Made by a program: the position numbers and the translations under genes. From positions 8,927,501 through 8,991,500 of the forward strand of contig NC_053048.1 in assembly GCF_003473485.1 (NCBI RefSeq): a stretch of DNA of 64,000 nucleotides. The letters run 5' to 3'. Source of the stretch: Medicago truncatula (Eukaryota; Streptophyta; Magnoliopsida; Fabales; Fabaceae). Shown piece by piece: positions 11,201-22,694 of the stretch (positions within the stretch are counted from its first letter, which is position 1; every line of letters begins with the position of its first letter). The notes beneath the pieces were generated by a model, which ran no database searches, was not told where the DNA came from, and saw only the letters and a program-made list of their open reading frames with translations.

Positions 11201-12561
11201 ACAAAATTAGCTTTTCATACAAAGAGAATGTAGGTGAAATTTTCAACAGACCGTGCAAATTCTCAATCTCTTTTATGATATGCTCAACCTTGAAATTACC
11301 AAAAAATGATATAAGAAAATTTCTAAGAAAAAGAAATTGTAACATACAACTATTGTAAAAAAAATAAAATAAAATAAAATGCTTTTAGCATCGCTTTCTT
11401 GCTGGCAGACAAAATGGACAGTGAAATCGATTGAAAATTGTAGATAAGCGCGCATAACTGCCTCGCAGCATCACATGACATATCATCTAAGGGTGTTTAC
11501 ATACGATAAGCATTCATGATAAGTTCGTCACCTCTAAATTTGGAATGCTAAATGCATAAATATCAATGAAGTTTGAAATTTCCTCCAGATAATCTTCTGC
11601 ACTACATAAGAATATGTCATTAATATGAATACAGAGCAGTACTTGGACATTTGTAAAGTTTCTAATCTTTGAAAACTGAAATTGATCTAAAGGTAAACAA
11701 TCAAGAATAACATAATAATGGTACCGTCATAACAATCTAGTAGTAACTTTTCAGCCTCAGATTTCAACTGTAGCCTTCCTAATAATTTGAACATATTTGA
11801 AAATATTTCATCTGTGGAAGTAAACTCTGCAACGTCTGTATTTTTAAACACATCTGAAATCTGTGCCTTGCGGTCATCACTTTCACAAAGAGCCAAAAGG
11901 TAGTTTTCTGCAACAAGATTGAATACATACTACAAATAAGTTGTTTTCATTAACATAAGCATCTTGGATTAAAAACAGATTGATTAATGATTAATCTACC
12001 TCGTAATTCATCTGTTTCTCCCCTTATAATATATTCACAAGCATAGCGGATCATGGCCTCGTCATTAACCCTTATCCACATCAACATGTCATAATAACCC
12101 AATCGTGAAATTGATATTGAATTGTGAATATGATCTTTAATCAATTTAGAGAAAATTTGAAATTGTCCAACATCTCCCATGTTAATTATATACTTGAGAA
12201 CTGGACCGTATGTTTCTTCTTCTAGTTCTAGTTCTAGTTGAACTGGCATTGACTGCAAAAGATGACGAATCAAATTCAATTCTGAGGTCGACCTAACCTT
12301 CTCTATCTCCAATTCGAAAGGTATTTGCCCATCAATGAAATCCTCTCTAGAATTCCACAATTTTTCCCTCTCAATTGTTAGTCTATCTAGAAATCCATGA
12401 AGAAGCTTCCCAGCCGGAAGAGGAGGAGGAGGAGTATTATGGAGTTTGCGGGAAGAGAGAATAGGGTTCCATGAAAACGATGTTTTGTGAATGTTGTGCA
12501 TATCAGAACTGAAATAATAGCTAATAACCCGTAGTTTTTGAAGGGAAAAGGCGCGCATCAT
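8229..12561 (-). CDS. 12-exon pentatricopeptide repeat protein, organelle-type (PPR 1)
   Basis: The exons on the minus strand, by splice signals and phase, are 12561-12000, 11907-11725, 11596-11532, 11288-11181, 10989-10876, 10135-10031, 9922-9818, 9728-9564, 9485-9361, 8974-8860, 8705-8527 and 8445-8229. The sum is 2043 nt, or 680 residues, with no internal stop. The first 40 residues (MMRAFSLQKLRVISYYF...) are basic and Ser-rich, like a mitochondrial targeting peptide. The remainder is helical with degenerate PPR helix pairs, e.g. SSLASHGKLSEALVLLEEIK and LLSVCAKSRDLNKANLVWKE. The many-exon layout recalls the At4g04790/At4g21880 group (from memory). The longer frame to 12618 starts with TTG, so the ATG at 12561 is preferred. 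All introns are GT-AG except that exon 11 is preceded by CAA instead of CAG. PPR proteins bind organelle RNA; the target is unknown. Confidence 0.85.
8706..8708 (-). other. Mutated splice acceptor (CAA for CAG) before PPR 1 exon 11
   Basis: The minus strand reads CATTTGCAA then TTTGGATTGG. Exon 11 starting at 8705 restores phase on both sides, so CAG is expected here. In-frame alternative AG sites lie 42 nt upstream (exon would start 8747, adding 14 residues without a stop) and 36 nt downstream (exon would start 8669, losing 12 residues). Confidence 0.65.
9044..9343. mobile_element. Mutator-like MITE in PPR 1 intron 9
   Basis: The 300-bp element has TIRs beginning GGGTTAATATGYCTTTACCC and a perfect 9-bp target duplication AAAAAATAA at 9035-9043 and 9344-9352. 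It contains a run of about 16 C (9061-9076), a likely sequencing-unstable spot. No coding capacity. It lies inside the intron between exons 9 and 10. Confidence 0.85.
10323..10516 (+). mobile_element. Degenerate Au-type SINE in PPR 1 intron 5
   Basis: A tRNA-like head starts GCGAGCCTTGGAGCAACGGT with a B-box-like GGTCACAAGTTCAAGTC. It is followed by AACAGTCTCTTG and, near the end, GAGCATTTGTGCACCGGGC, the order of landmarks in the plant Au SINE family. A run of about 20 A interrupts the body at 10407-10426. It is old and diverged. Confidence 0.7.
10680..10870 (-). mobile_element. 3' end of an RTE-type LINE in PPR 1 intron 5
   Basis: Minus-strand translation includes RGRERPRK, then VRKDLEVNELDPYMVYDRKL and LWHNLINV, the C-terminal tail typical of plant RTE-class endonuclease-reverse transcriptase proteins. 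Downstream (lower coordinates) it ends in a short AACAACAA-type tail at 10684-10693, as RTE elements do. The 5' part is missing, so it is a 5'-truncated insertion. Confidence 0.65.
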
Positions 12562-12680
12562 CTTTGATCTGCACTGCAAGGAGTGAAGCAAGGTAGAAAC
12601 GAGTGGAATCGCCGTCAAAAAACTTTAGGGTTCAACTTAGAGTTCATGCAGCTCTAATCTATATATATAAAGCCAAAGTT
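12562..12680 (-). promoter_or_regulatory. Putative core promoter and leader of PPR 1
   Basis: A TATA-like run (TTTATATATATAG on the minus strand) lies at about 12658-12671, roughly 100 nt above the chosen ATG. A short upstream ORF of 10 codons (12647-12615) would be in the leader only if transcription starts above 12647. Confidence 0.4.
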
Positions 12681-12689
12681 TCAAAAATT

Positions 12690-13951
12690 GCGATGAAGAT
12701 TTTTTTTTAATAATTTGGTCCTGTTAGACTTATCCCATTTACAATATTGATCATTTTTGTCAATTTTGATTCAGTCAATGCTAATTTACAACATTGATAT
12801 TTTTTTTTTCAAGGTATTATCCGGATATCACAAAAGAGTTATATCAGTAAAGTTGAAAATAAATTGACATTAAAGTTAATAAATTATGGATGACGTCAAT
12901 CACCGAGAAAAACTTTTAAGTCTCAAATATTGCCCATTAGGAAATTTATGAATTCAGAAATTTAAGTATATTCATATGCTTTGCTTATGGGATTCTTATG
13001 TATGATGTTATTATACGCATTTGAAAATAGCGTATATAATAAGATTGTTTGGCAGATACTTGAGCAATTCAAAGTTTGAATTGTTGAAAAGGTGATGAGT
13101 AAATTCGCAAGTGCATGGTTTACCAAAGTAGTAATAAAAGAGTATCGTTCCGACAAGGAGTTGTTTAATTCAATTAACTTTAGTTGATGATTAGAAAAGG
13201 TTTAAGTTGCAAAGTTGGGATTTTTAATTGGTAGAAAGTAATAATAAAAGAGAGCCTTGGGATTATTGGTCCGTCACGACGACAAATCCTTCACAAACCA
13301 AACCATTAAACTTAGAACCTTATGTTAGTCATAATTTCTAAAGACAAGTTTCTCTTTAGCCTATCACATCTCCTTTTGGTCTCAATGAGTGTGTTCCTCT
13401 AACAATCACACCTATTTTCATGGTTGATTATTATTAGAATCCTTGAAGTTCGAAACTTTATATGTCTCAAGGTTTGCTAGACTATTTTCATGTTTCACAA
13501 TCCTTGTCTAAATTCACTTGCTCGAATATCAAAACTGCACTTTCGTTTTATGAATTGATATTTGAGATGATGAATTAACAATTATCAAACCCTCCACTTT
13601 CGCTTCTACAGTTTGATAATGGTTAATTCATGTTAAAACGGTGAATTTAGATTAGAAACTAGGGTTACATAAAATTAGGGTTAAAGCTTGGTTTGATTAG
13701 GATTATGTCATTAGACTTATCCAACAATTAACGCATTGATTCTCTTCAATAAAACCTTCACATTGACTTTCCTTGTCAGTTAACTGCCGAGGTTTTCCTC
13801 GGGAGTTAACTACAGCCAGTTTCTTCACAATTCGGTAGTTAACTACCGAGGGACATTTGAGTATATTACTCGTGTTTCTCAAATATGTGAACAACAATTT
13901 TCTTGTTTCAAACACCTATTTAGCAATTTCGACATGCATTAGCAATACATA
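12690..13951. other. Intergenic; repeat-like 13090-13700
   Basis: No gene is supported. The part starting near 13095 (GCAAGTGCATGGTTTACC, then GTATCGTTCCGACAAGGAG) resembles a phrase I associate with dispersed plant retrotransposon leaders, but I see no LTR or coding sequence to anchor it. Confidence 0.3.
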
Positions 13952-13960
13952 TAAAAATAA

Positions 13961-14263
13961 GGCAAAATTACACTTTTAGTCCCTTAACTTAATTTCAGGT
14001 AACATTTTGGTCCTTTATCTTTTTTTTCATTTCAATTTGGTCCTTTTTGTCCATTTCATTTGAATTTTTAAGCTTAAAATTCATGATTTTATTTTCTTAT
14101 GGTCTTTCAGTCTTCAAATCTATGATCATCTTCTATGTTTGCATTTGAAGCTTGAAAATGTATGTGAAAATGGACAAAAAGGACCAAATTGAAATGAAAA
14201 AAAAGATAAAGGACCAAATTGTTACCTGAAATTAAGTTAAGGGACTAAAAGTGTAATTTTACC
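13961..14263. mobile_element. Mutator-like MITE
   Basis: The 303-bp element has long TIRs starting GGYAAAATTACACTTTTAGT and a perfect 9-bp duplication TAAAAATAA at 13952-13960 and 14264-14272. Inverted similarity continues for about 70 bp inward. No coding capacity. Confidence 0.88.
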
Positions 14264-14403
14264 TAAAAATAAAACAATTCAATGCATAAGGTCTATAAAG
14301 ACCAAAAATGACTCTCACTTTAAAATAGAGAAGAGATGATAAAATAAGGTGTTCAAGAAGTTATCCGAAGTAACTACTACGTCAAATTTGAGACAGAGGT
14401 ATC

Positions 14404-14470
14404 TTTTTTTTTTTTTTTTTTTTGTAGATAGACGAAATAACAAAGTCATTATAAACTCACACACACAAGT
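14404..14470 (-). mobile_element. Tiny poly(A)-tailed retroposon in the PMD pseudogene
   Basis: About 45 bp of sequence ending in roughly 20 A (minus strand) is flanked by the 9-bp direct repeat AGAGGTATC at 14395-14403 and 14471-14479. The A tail and target duplication are marks of target-primed reverse transcription, so this is a severely 5'-truncated LINE or SINE. Confidence 0.65.
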
Positions 14471-15389
14471 AGAGGTATCGGGAACCACATGTCTGAAGTG
14501 AGCTATAACCCATCCCTGCAAAAACAAAGAGACAAATTTATATCAGCACACAAGTGTCATACAAGAAACAATACATTTACGTTTAACTTAAAAAAAGAAG
14601 AAAAAATATATTACCACAAGCAAGCTCATGTAACCACCAACTGAGCCAACATTTGATTCCGAGGTAAGATTCAGTTGCTCATACAAGAAATCAAGTCCCA
14701 TCGCGTCCCATGACCACGTGCCTATGTTAGCCAAATCCCGAATCGCAAGCATCCACAACAGACTAATGGTTTTGATGTTCTTGCCGGCAAAAAGGGTATA
14801 GCCAAGCAACATCAACAAGAACGCCTTGACACAGGCAGGCCTAATAAGACTCAGCTCCTACTCCTCCTTCTCCTCTGATAAATCCTCCCCCAACAAATGG
14901 TTACACCTGTTCAACAGGTGGTTATAACGGTCTTTCAGGGGTGTGTAAGAGACAGAGGCACTAAAATCAGTCACTTGCCCAACCGCATCCTCCACTGGAA
15001 ACAAAAGGTGAGTCACCAGGAGATCTACAACATGGTCATGATCTAAATCCTCCTTCTGAATGAGCCGTCCAGCGACGGGGATGCCAAGGAGACAAGCAAC
15101 ATCATCCAGTGTGATGGTCATCTCCCCAATAGGCAGATGGAAGCTGTTGGTCTCCTGATGCCATCTCTCAGCCATGAGACACACTAACCCGTGGGAGATG
15201 TTGTCGTACACAGTCAGAAGGAGGGCCCTTAGACCCGACCTATCAACCGGTTCCCAGAACCAAGGGTTATCATCTACCAGCAACGGAAGGGACAAGGCAA
15301 AAAGCTTCAGTTTCCTCCCGTGCGAGATGCCAGTCATCATACGATCCACTTGCAACAGAAATACAAAAAAATAATATTAAATATGTAAA

Positions 15390-15518
15390 TTAACTATAAA
15401 TATTCTACCTAATAAACTTGACATAATAATAAACTATAAATATTCTACGTAAAATAAACTTGACATAATAATAAACTATAAATATTCTAAATAAAATAAA
15501 CTTGACATAATAATAAAT

Positions 15519-15558
<40 letters not shown>

Positions 15559-15700
15559 TTATACGTTAAAAATAAATCAATTATACTTAAATATGTAAAA
15601 TAAGCATGACATATTCTACGTAGTTGTACTTAAATTAAATAAACATAACATATTCTACGTAAAATAAACTTGACATAATAGTAAAATATCATTAAATTAA
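15390..15700. repeat. AT-rich tandem repeat, unit about 42 bp
   Basis: Three near-identical units containing AACTATAAATATTCTAC and AAACTTGACATAATAA run at about 15390-15520, then a TA/TACA run, then diverged partial units at 15595-15690. It fills the gap between the two main coding blocks of the PMD pseudogene, presumably an old intron. Confidence 0.75.
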
Positions 15701-16439
15701 ATAAAGCAAATTATACTTATTGTTTTATCGTTCGAAAGCTTGCATGCGCCCACGTGTTTACCGAAGTCCGGTAAAAGAGACAACTCATAAAGCCCCCTTG
15801 GAAAGCCCCCATCCTCATCCTCTATAACAGCCTCTGCATGTTGCTGCTCAGGATGCTGCTGCTGAGGAGGCTAAACATACTGCTGCTCAGGCTGATACCC
15901 CTGGTGATACTCATATCCCTTCTGATACTGATAACCCGGCTGAAATCCAGGTTGCTCCTGATAAGTTTGCTCCTGATAATGCTGCTCATGCTGGTACTGT
16001 GGCGGGTCCACAATCTAGGATGCACCCGTCTGTGACGTCGATCCCTCGCAACATCAACAGTAGCAAGACTTGTGGCCCCCAGTCTCCTTCGACCTCGACC
16101 AGTCAGAGGTTGTAATGCTTGCTTCTCCCTCCATGCACTACCAGTAGGGGCAGGCCTCCCTAACCTAAGCCTTCCAGGCCTCTCCTGCTCAGACATATCT
16201 GCACAAAAATCAAACAATATTTAACACATTTGCACATAATTTCGTCAGCATCCACAGAAGCGAAAGATATGATTGTATTGACTCAGAAGATCAAAATTTT
16301 ATCAGAGAAACCAACCAAAAGAGAGAGAGAAAGCTTCTTCAAGAATGGGTGATCAGAATCAAGAACCCATTGATGCGCAAAACCCGTGGAAGTTACAAAA
16401 AGCATGGATCGAAGAATATATTTAATTTGCTTTTTTTAA

Positions 16440-16574
16440 TTAATTGTGCCTAAATTTCACCAGCCTAAAGAGGCTGTGCCGGGCTGTGCACTTTCAGCCC
16501 ATCACATCAAGGTGACAGGATTCGAACCTATGGCCCTCTGTACCCAAAACAGATGCGCTGACCAGACTGTGTCA
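16440..16574 (-). pseudogene. trnP-UGG: Mitochondrial tRNA-Pro(UGG)-like remnant (NUMT or tRNA-derived retroposon)
   Basis: Positions 16569 to 16507 (minus) match plant mitochondrial tRNA-Pro from the D-loop to the 3' end: CAGTCTGGTCAGCGC, anticodon loop TTTTGGGTA with UGG, T-arm GGTTCGAATCC and 3' CACCTTGA. The first dozen bases (5' acceptor strand and half of the D stem) are replaced, so it cannot fold as a normal tRNA. Downstream (16506-16440) is a GC-richer, hairpin-prone stretch followed by A-rich sequence, which leaves open that this is a retroposon and not a simple mitochondrial insertion. Not a working tRNA. Confidence 0.75.
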
Positions 16575-16579
16575 TCTTT

Positions 16580-18422
16580 AACAATACAACAAGAACACTA
16601 TAATGTCGACAGTGTCATTTGAATGCATAAACAACCACATTGCAGTCAAATTAACTATAATCAACATTAACAAACATAATTCTATCATTAACAATCCAAA
16701 AAAAACAAAAAAAAACATCATTGAAACATTTTACTTAACATGTAGTGCGCAATTTTCAAACAACTATGTAATCTAGCAATTTCTAAACCCTAAACTACCA
16801 CATTGTACCCTAAACAACATCTAAACAACAATTCCTAAGTTAATTCGTCACTAACCATCATCAAAACTAACATGCAAGCGAAATTTAAAAAAACCTAAAA
16901 ATGTCCAATTTCTACACAAATTTGAAAATTTCAACCAAAATAATGCAAAGAATTAGGATAATCATCACTTACATGATGTTGTGGACGAAATTTGCTTTGA
17001 ATGGCGCAAGATTGATGAAATTCGAATTTTGGGGTGCAATTCTCGTGTTTGGAAAAGTTGGAAAATGAGGGAACTCTGCTGTTGTGTTGCTGATAACTGA
17101 CCTAAGTAACGTAGCGTGGCTTAAGTCACGTGACGCTTATAACTGGCGTGAGTTAACTTGCGTAAGGGTAAAAATGTCATTTACTTTGGAAATGAGCGAT
17201 AACCTTTGGGTAAAGAGCAGAATTCTTATGATATAGTACTGATTACTGATTGGGCCTTCCAACCTCGACTCATATCTCCGAGATATTTGCTATTACCACC
17301 ACATTTTTCTTTAATACACCCTACCTTAATATGTTTTTGTTACTTTTTTTTCTTTCCAAATATTTTTTATCACACTTATCTATTATTATTCTATGAAGGG
17401 TTGTTACTTTGTCATCTTTGCTTATTGAACTATCTATCTATTATCACACTTTGTCATCTTTGCTTATTGAACTATCTATTATTCTATGTCATCTTTGTCA
17501 AAAGGTCAAAAGGATTGTTTTGAATTAGAAAGAAGCATAACTAATGTGCTGTGGATGTTTTTAGATCAAAATCACAACCCTTAGATTTTGTTATTACACA
17601 AGTCCTGACTCATCATAATTTTGTCTTTATGACTAGTCAAACTACATTGCATTAGTCCAACTAATAACAGATAACAAACCAAGAGGAATACTTACCGGTC
17701 ACAATCACAAATAAAACATGTTTAGACACACATACATTAATGGATTTTTTTTTTTAAAGAGAACATAATTAAATGATGTGATTAAATTTTTTTTCATTTG
17801 TTTTTCTCCATTTACGTGAATGTGTTTAAACACTTTTTATTTATATTTGTGTCCATTTAAAACTTCCTCCTTAAGCCAAACCAAAACAGATAACAAAGTA
17901 GCCAAAAAAATAAATATAGGCACCAACCAAATCAGAAACAACCAAACAAAACCAAATGAAACCAAGTCGAACCAAACAAAATCAAACCAATCATAACCAA
18001 ACAAACAAAACTAAACTGAAATCAAACCAAACCAACAAAGATAGGAGCAGCAGATAGGAGCATGCATATATTGTAGTTCACTTATTAATGTAGCCTGTTT
18101 TCTTTTCCATGGTCTTTTTATGAGAACTTCCCATTCCACCCATCTTTTTGGTAGAATATTTACTCTTACAGTTTGAACAAGTTGACAATAATTCATGGTA
18201 TTCTTATACTTCTATTCTTGCCTCAGTGACGTCATTATTAAGTGAAAAATGTAATTGAGAAGCAGATTTCTCATAGATAATAAGAATGAGGGCGTACACT
18301 GCAAAAAAACACAAACTGAAGATATATGAGAGATCTGGAGAGGAAGAGTAGTAGATATGTCTCCCATATTGGCCATTACTCTACTATTGGTGAACATTAT
18401 TTGATCTTACCTATCCTTTCCT
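16580..18422. other. Intergenic, low complexity
   Basis: No supported gene. 16980-17180 is a slightly GC-richer leader-like region. 17870-18050 is full of AACCAAAC-type words. The open frame at 18011-18196 (minus) has no family I recognise. Confidence 0.4.
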
Positions 18423-18431
18423 TTTATTTTA

Positions 18432-18734
18432 GGCTAAATTTCACTTTTCACCCTCTAAGTTTCAAAATTTTGCAATTTTGACCCCCTATTAATAAAAATG
18501 GCAAAAATGACCCCCTATGTTTAGGAAAATATGCTCATTTGACCTCCTAACATAAGGGAAATATGCTTTTTGACCCCTATTTTTACAAAAAGTTGCAATT
18601 ATGGCCCCTTTTTTGAGACACGTGGCATCTTCTCAGCAATTTTGGGATGAAGAGGGCCAAAATTGCCATTTTTTTAATAGGGGGCCAAAATCGCAACATT
18701 TTGAAATATAGGGGGCGAAAAGTGCACTTTAGCC
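18432..18734. mobile_element. Mutator-like MITE
   Basis: The 303-bp element has TIR tips GGCTAAA and a perfect 9-bp duplication TTTATTTTA at 18423-18431 and 18735-18743. The arms repeat phrases such as GGGGGCCAAAATCGCAA and TTGACCCCCTATT in inverse orientation. No coding capacity. Confidence 0.85.
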
Positions 18735-18743
18735 TTTATTTTA

Positions 18744-19600
18744 TTATTTTCCTTAACGACATTTTTTTTTCATTAATTGAGATTGCAGCTTTTTTTTCCT
18801 TTAGTTTTCATTGCAATGCAAATTGTTGGAACAACAACCAGTACAGAAATATAAAAGAAACGAAAGTCACAAGACTATGAGACACAATTTTTGTTCACAC
18901 AGGTATATGGTGTCTACTTCTGGGACTATGGAGCAGCTATAATTCTGTTTATTTCTGTGATGACTTGGATTTTACAATGTCACAACGATGACTTTCAAAC
19001 CAACTTCCTTTGCATCTTATGCGTATATATGAGCTATACTCAACACAACTCTTGAATATAATTCTTAATTTCAATCAACCAATGACATTCAAACCAACTT
19101 CCTTAGTCTCTTCAGAATTTTAACCAATTTCCTTCGCCGCTTCTGCCATAGCCTGCTTTCACAGTATTTCTGAACTTCTGAATTCTGATGGTTATCAGCA
19201 ATGGAAGTCTTTGAGTTGCAGACCATTCACAAACTCTTTCGTCTAATGCCATCATAACTGGGACCCATCACTTGGCTATATTGTTTCTGTACTCTTGTCA
19301 CTTTGTCCAAAAAAATTAAACTTGAACATGTTCAATTACAGCTTCTGGTTTGTATGTTCTGTTTCCAATGAAAAGGCCAATTGTTAGCTATAGCAGAGGA
19401 ATATCGAAGGTGAAATGGGTAAATTTACCTCGTAGTTTCAATTTTGTCTAGCAGCAATGGTTTTTATATTACCAGCGACATTGCATCAACTAGTTGCAAA
19501 ATTTTCATGCCAAATAATACTAATAAAAATGGCACCTTAACCTTGAATAGAGCAGGAAGTCTTGTGTCTTTGAACACCTCAGTGGCCTATTTCGCTTTCC
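18744..19600. other. Intergenic
   Basis: No gene is supported. A CATTCAAACCAACTTCCTT-like phrase recurs at about 18990, 19086 and 19120 (diverged). Otherwise featureless AT-rich sequence. Confidence 0.4.
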
Positions 19601-19609
19601 CTTTATGAG

Positions 19610-20045
19610 AATTACTAAAGGTGAGAAAAAAATAACCCACTACATCAGATACCAAAGTTACTGCTATATGCATTCATTTTTTATTGGAGTCTCTAAAGTT
19701 TAGTTTTGTATGATTTTGCTGGTTGTCAACCAATTGGCACACAAAGTGATACCATTTACTGCCTAACATGTTAAGGTGCTGTCAGAGTTTGATTTAGATA
19801 TGAGTCTACACTAACATCTTTAGTGGTAGTGGCCTCATTTGAAAATCAAGTCATCCAGTTATTATGTTCTAAAATTTGAAGGTATAGCTCAATTCCTGAC
19901 ATTTCTAGTACTTTTCCCACGTTGGATCAGATTCTAGGACGGCAACGGCAGTGAACAAATAACATTTTCGGCGTTTGGTTTGTGACACGACAGGCTTGAT
20001 CTTTCTATGTGTTGGTATGGTCTAATATAGTTCAACTCATTTAGT
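19610..20045. repeat. Direct repeat, copy 1 (partner at 23135-23590)
   Basis: This stretch aligns by eye along its length with 23135-23590, sharing TGTTAAGGTGCTGTCAG, AAATCAAGTCATCCAGTTAT, GATTCTAGGAC and GACAGGCTTGATCTTT. The copies are clearly diverged and separated by about 3.5 kb in the same orientation. No TIR, LTR or coding signature is seen. Confidence 0.65.
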
Positions 20046-20324
20046 ATAATCTTGTTCAACGTAAAACACATCAAAAGACACGTCCTACAATTCAACGTAA
20101 AACAAAAAAGATAAAGTAATGCCTCATGTGAAAATCAATCTTATCTGTACATCTGAAATACAATCTTGTTCAGCACAACTAAAAGCAAGCATAAAAGCAA
20201 ATATCTAACTCCATGATATGCACAAATAAAAGCTCTACTAGGCAACATAACCTGCCTCTGAATGTTAAAAAATTTAAATAAACGATAACTAGTTTTTCGT
20301 ATACCCCATTAACAGCTCTAGTAG

Positions 20325-20697
20325 GTGATTTTCATATTCCTTTGCAGCTGAATCTCATGTTCCTTTCCTGAAAGAAACACAGTAAAGTCCTTGTCAAAAT
20401 AGACCAGTTTGATGCAAAACCCCTATATTTCTCGAGGCTGAAGTAGTAGTTCAGTATAGTATACTTTTTGACATGGTTAACAGTTCTGACATGCAAAATC
20501 ACTATCTCAATAAACAAACAGACAGACTTCAGATGGTAAAAAAAAATATCGAGAAAATTTAATACAACAAACCTCATGATGTCGATTTCTTGAGCAAACT
20601 CTATCTGCATTTCTAAACTTACATGCTCAGCCTTGAGAACTTTGATGTCTACTCCCTTGCTTCCATAGGTCAGCTCGGAAGGGACAATTAACAGTTG
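20325..20697 (-). pseudogene. Possible exons of an unrecognised gene
   Basis: Minus-strand sequence after a clean acceptor (TTATGCAG, exon from 20697) reads QLLIVPSELTYGSKGVDIKV then LKAEH, with GTAAGT following at about 20621; the frame also continues as VSLEMQIEFAQEIDIM. A second acceptor (TTTCTTTCAG) at about 20369 leads to KEHEIQLQRNMKITY and a stop. The segments look coding and partly coiled-coil, but I do not recognise the family; a resemblance to the FKBP phrase VPxELxYGxKGV does not continue. No upstream exons were found. Confidence 0.3.
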
Positions 20698-20789
20698 CTG
20701 CATAAAACTAAATAAATTAAAGTTTATGGAGCATATGATCCAATCCAAATCTAAAACTAAACAATTTTCACCCATTTTATGCAAAAGTA

Positions 20790-22690
20790 TAGGTGCAAAT
20801 GCTAATAGTGTACTAAAATATTTGTCTAAAGGTATAAAGGTAAAATACTTGAATAATTATACAGCAGTTAACTAAACGAAATGAAGTAAAACAAAACCAA
20901 AATCTTGAGCAAGATAAATTCCAATTCAATGCAGTTGCCCATTAGTATCACAAGTGAAGCTTCCATTTACTAATTGTAAGGATTTCATTGAAATTTGTAA
21001 CAGAACAGAGAGACATGCTTGCTGCTATAATCACTTCTCACCTGGCCGTCAACTCGCATGCCTCCTACTCCCTTACTCCTAAATCCAAACCCTTTTAGGA
21101 CATCTACTCTCTCAGATTAGCCTATATTAAATCCATAAGGCTGCATTAATTTAAGAATTTCCTCATTAATCAATCAACAACAAAATTTTACTTAATTAGG
21201 AACCTTGAAAAGAAAATAAATGTAAAGTATTAGTGTTATATTTATCAGAGTTAATCCTAATTATCAGCAGACAAATAATAATTATCAGCCTCTCAGAATG
21301 CCAAAGAGATATTAATATATTTGAAAAGCAGGTATATGGAAAGTACCAGTGTTATAGAAGAGATGAGTTAAATCTGCAGATCTACTGCAGCACATGAAAA
21401 GGAAAGGATAAGTAATCTAGATTCTAGGTCACTGTTCAAAGATATTTTCAAGGGCTAGGCATAAAATAAAAAAGCAAAACATTAGTGAATAAGACAAACT
21501 TTGAGCATCGCCTTTCAAATGGCACTCCTTCCCAATGTACCGTTTGAAGCTCAAACAAATTTTGCACTATAAAACTGAACTTAAAATGCAACAATCACTA
21601 ACAAATCAACAATGCATATTACAAGATCTAAAACTTACCAAATAAAAATAACACTGATCAACTTTCAAAGTCCAGTAAAACTCATCATGTTTTCTACTAG
21701 TGTTTACAAGCCATATCTTCTTGTGGTTACTCTATAATGTCTTTGTCTGCACCATAAATAAAAGAAAAGAATAGAATAACGTCATCAATTGCATTCTAAC
21801 AAATAACTCAATAAATCAATGTTAGCGGTGTATAAACAACAAATAGGTGATTCACTTTGTTAGTAGCAATATTTGAATTCCAAAGAAAGAACACTTTATT
21901 AAGAACTATGATAGAAAAGAGAGAATCTCTCATCCAAAGGTTTCCCCTTCACAATAGAGTTGATACTCTATTCCCAAACTTTACAATATTCAAAATATGC
22001 TCTACTCTATGAGTTCTCTTATTTATACACATCTCTCTAACTAATCCAAATAACTAACTACCTCTTTACAACATTAACTACTCTAATTGGCCATGATTCT
22101 ATATCATAACAAACTTGCTTTGGCATCTCAAGCTATATTGAATAGGTGAAGCTAATTAAGTAAAACGATGTGAATGTGGGAACACTCCAACTGGGTTGCA
22201 CAACACAACACTACCAATATACATTGCACAATAAAATCGCAAACTGAATCTCAATTCTCTTTGTTCGTAGAAATGATCATACCAACATATGGATCTCAAT
22301 TCTCATGTAAATAATAGGTGAATATATAAATAAATGGTGTTTTAGAATATTAAACATTTTTCATGTGCAATATTCCCTCTACGACAGCATACCTAAATCT
22401 GTATTCATTATTCAAACTACTCTTACATGTAACAAAAAAAGTATAAAAGCTAAAAGGGGGCTGAAACGTTCAAATTGATAAAAGCATATAGTTGCATTCT
22501 TGCTTACGTTGACTCTTAGCTAAGGATCTATTAGCTCTTCAACTGTTATTTGTCTTTTAGCTGTTACAGATAATCTATCGTTCTTGCTTATATACTGTCT
22601 CTTTGGTAAAGGTCTATCACTATGGGATGTTGAATCAGATATCATGCATAGCCCAAAATCCTTCATGAGAAATACTGACGGCCCAATCTG
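20790..22690. other. Intergenic
   Basis: No gene, RNA or mobile element with readable ends is seen in this AT-rich stretch. Confidence 0.4.
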
Positions 22691-22694
22691 TTAG

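Larger units (their letters stand above)
14300..16192 (-). pseudogene. Plant mobile domain (PMD, MAIN-like) pseudogene
   Basis: The N-terminal part (16192 downward) reads MSEQERPGRLRLGRPAPTGS, then a basic stretch and a Gln/Tyr/Pro-rich region ending GLYELSLLPDFGKHVGA near 15750. A repeat-filled gap follows, then a long exon to 14615 with ERWHQETNSFHLPIGEMTIT (the PMD signature) and LLMLLGYTLFAG, spliced (GT at 14614, AG before 14515) to GWVIAHFRHVVPDTS. Lesions: a frameshift near 16040-16060, in-frame TAG codons just after SQTGAS and after EQQYV (about 15870), and another at 14858-14860. PMD proteins occur in plant MAIN/MAIL genes and in Mutator and gypsy elements; this copy is dead. Confidence 0.75.

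Noticed and set aside
12562-12618. Longer N terminus for PPR 1 starting at 12618
   Set aside because: The codon at 12618 is TTG; the first ATG in frame is at 12561.
15524-15561. TA-rich run as a replication origin or attachment site
   Set aside because: It is a simple TA/TACA microsatellite in a pseudogene gap.
20610-20697. FKBP-type prolyl isomerase, from VPSELTYGSKGV
   Set aside because: FKBPs continue with QEIPPNATI; this sequence continues DIKVLKAEH, so the likeness is too short.
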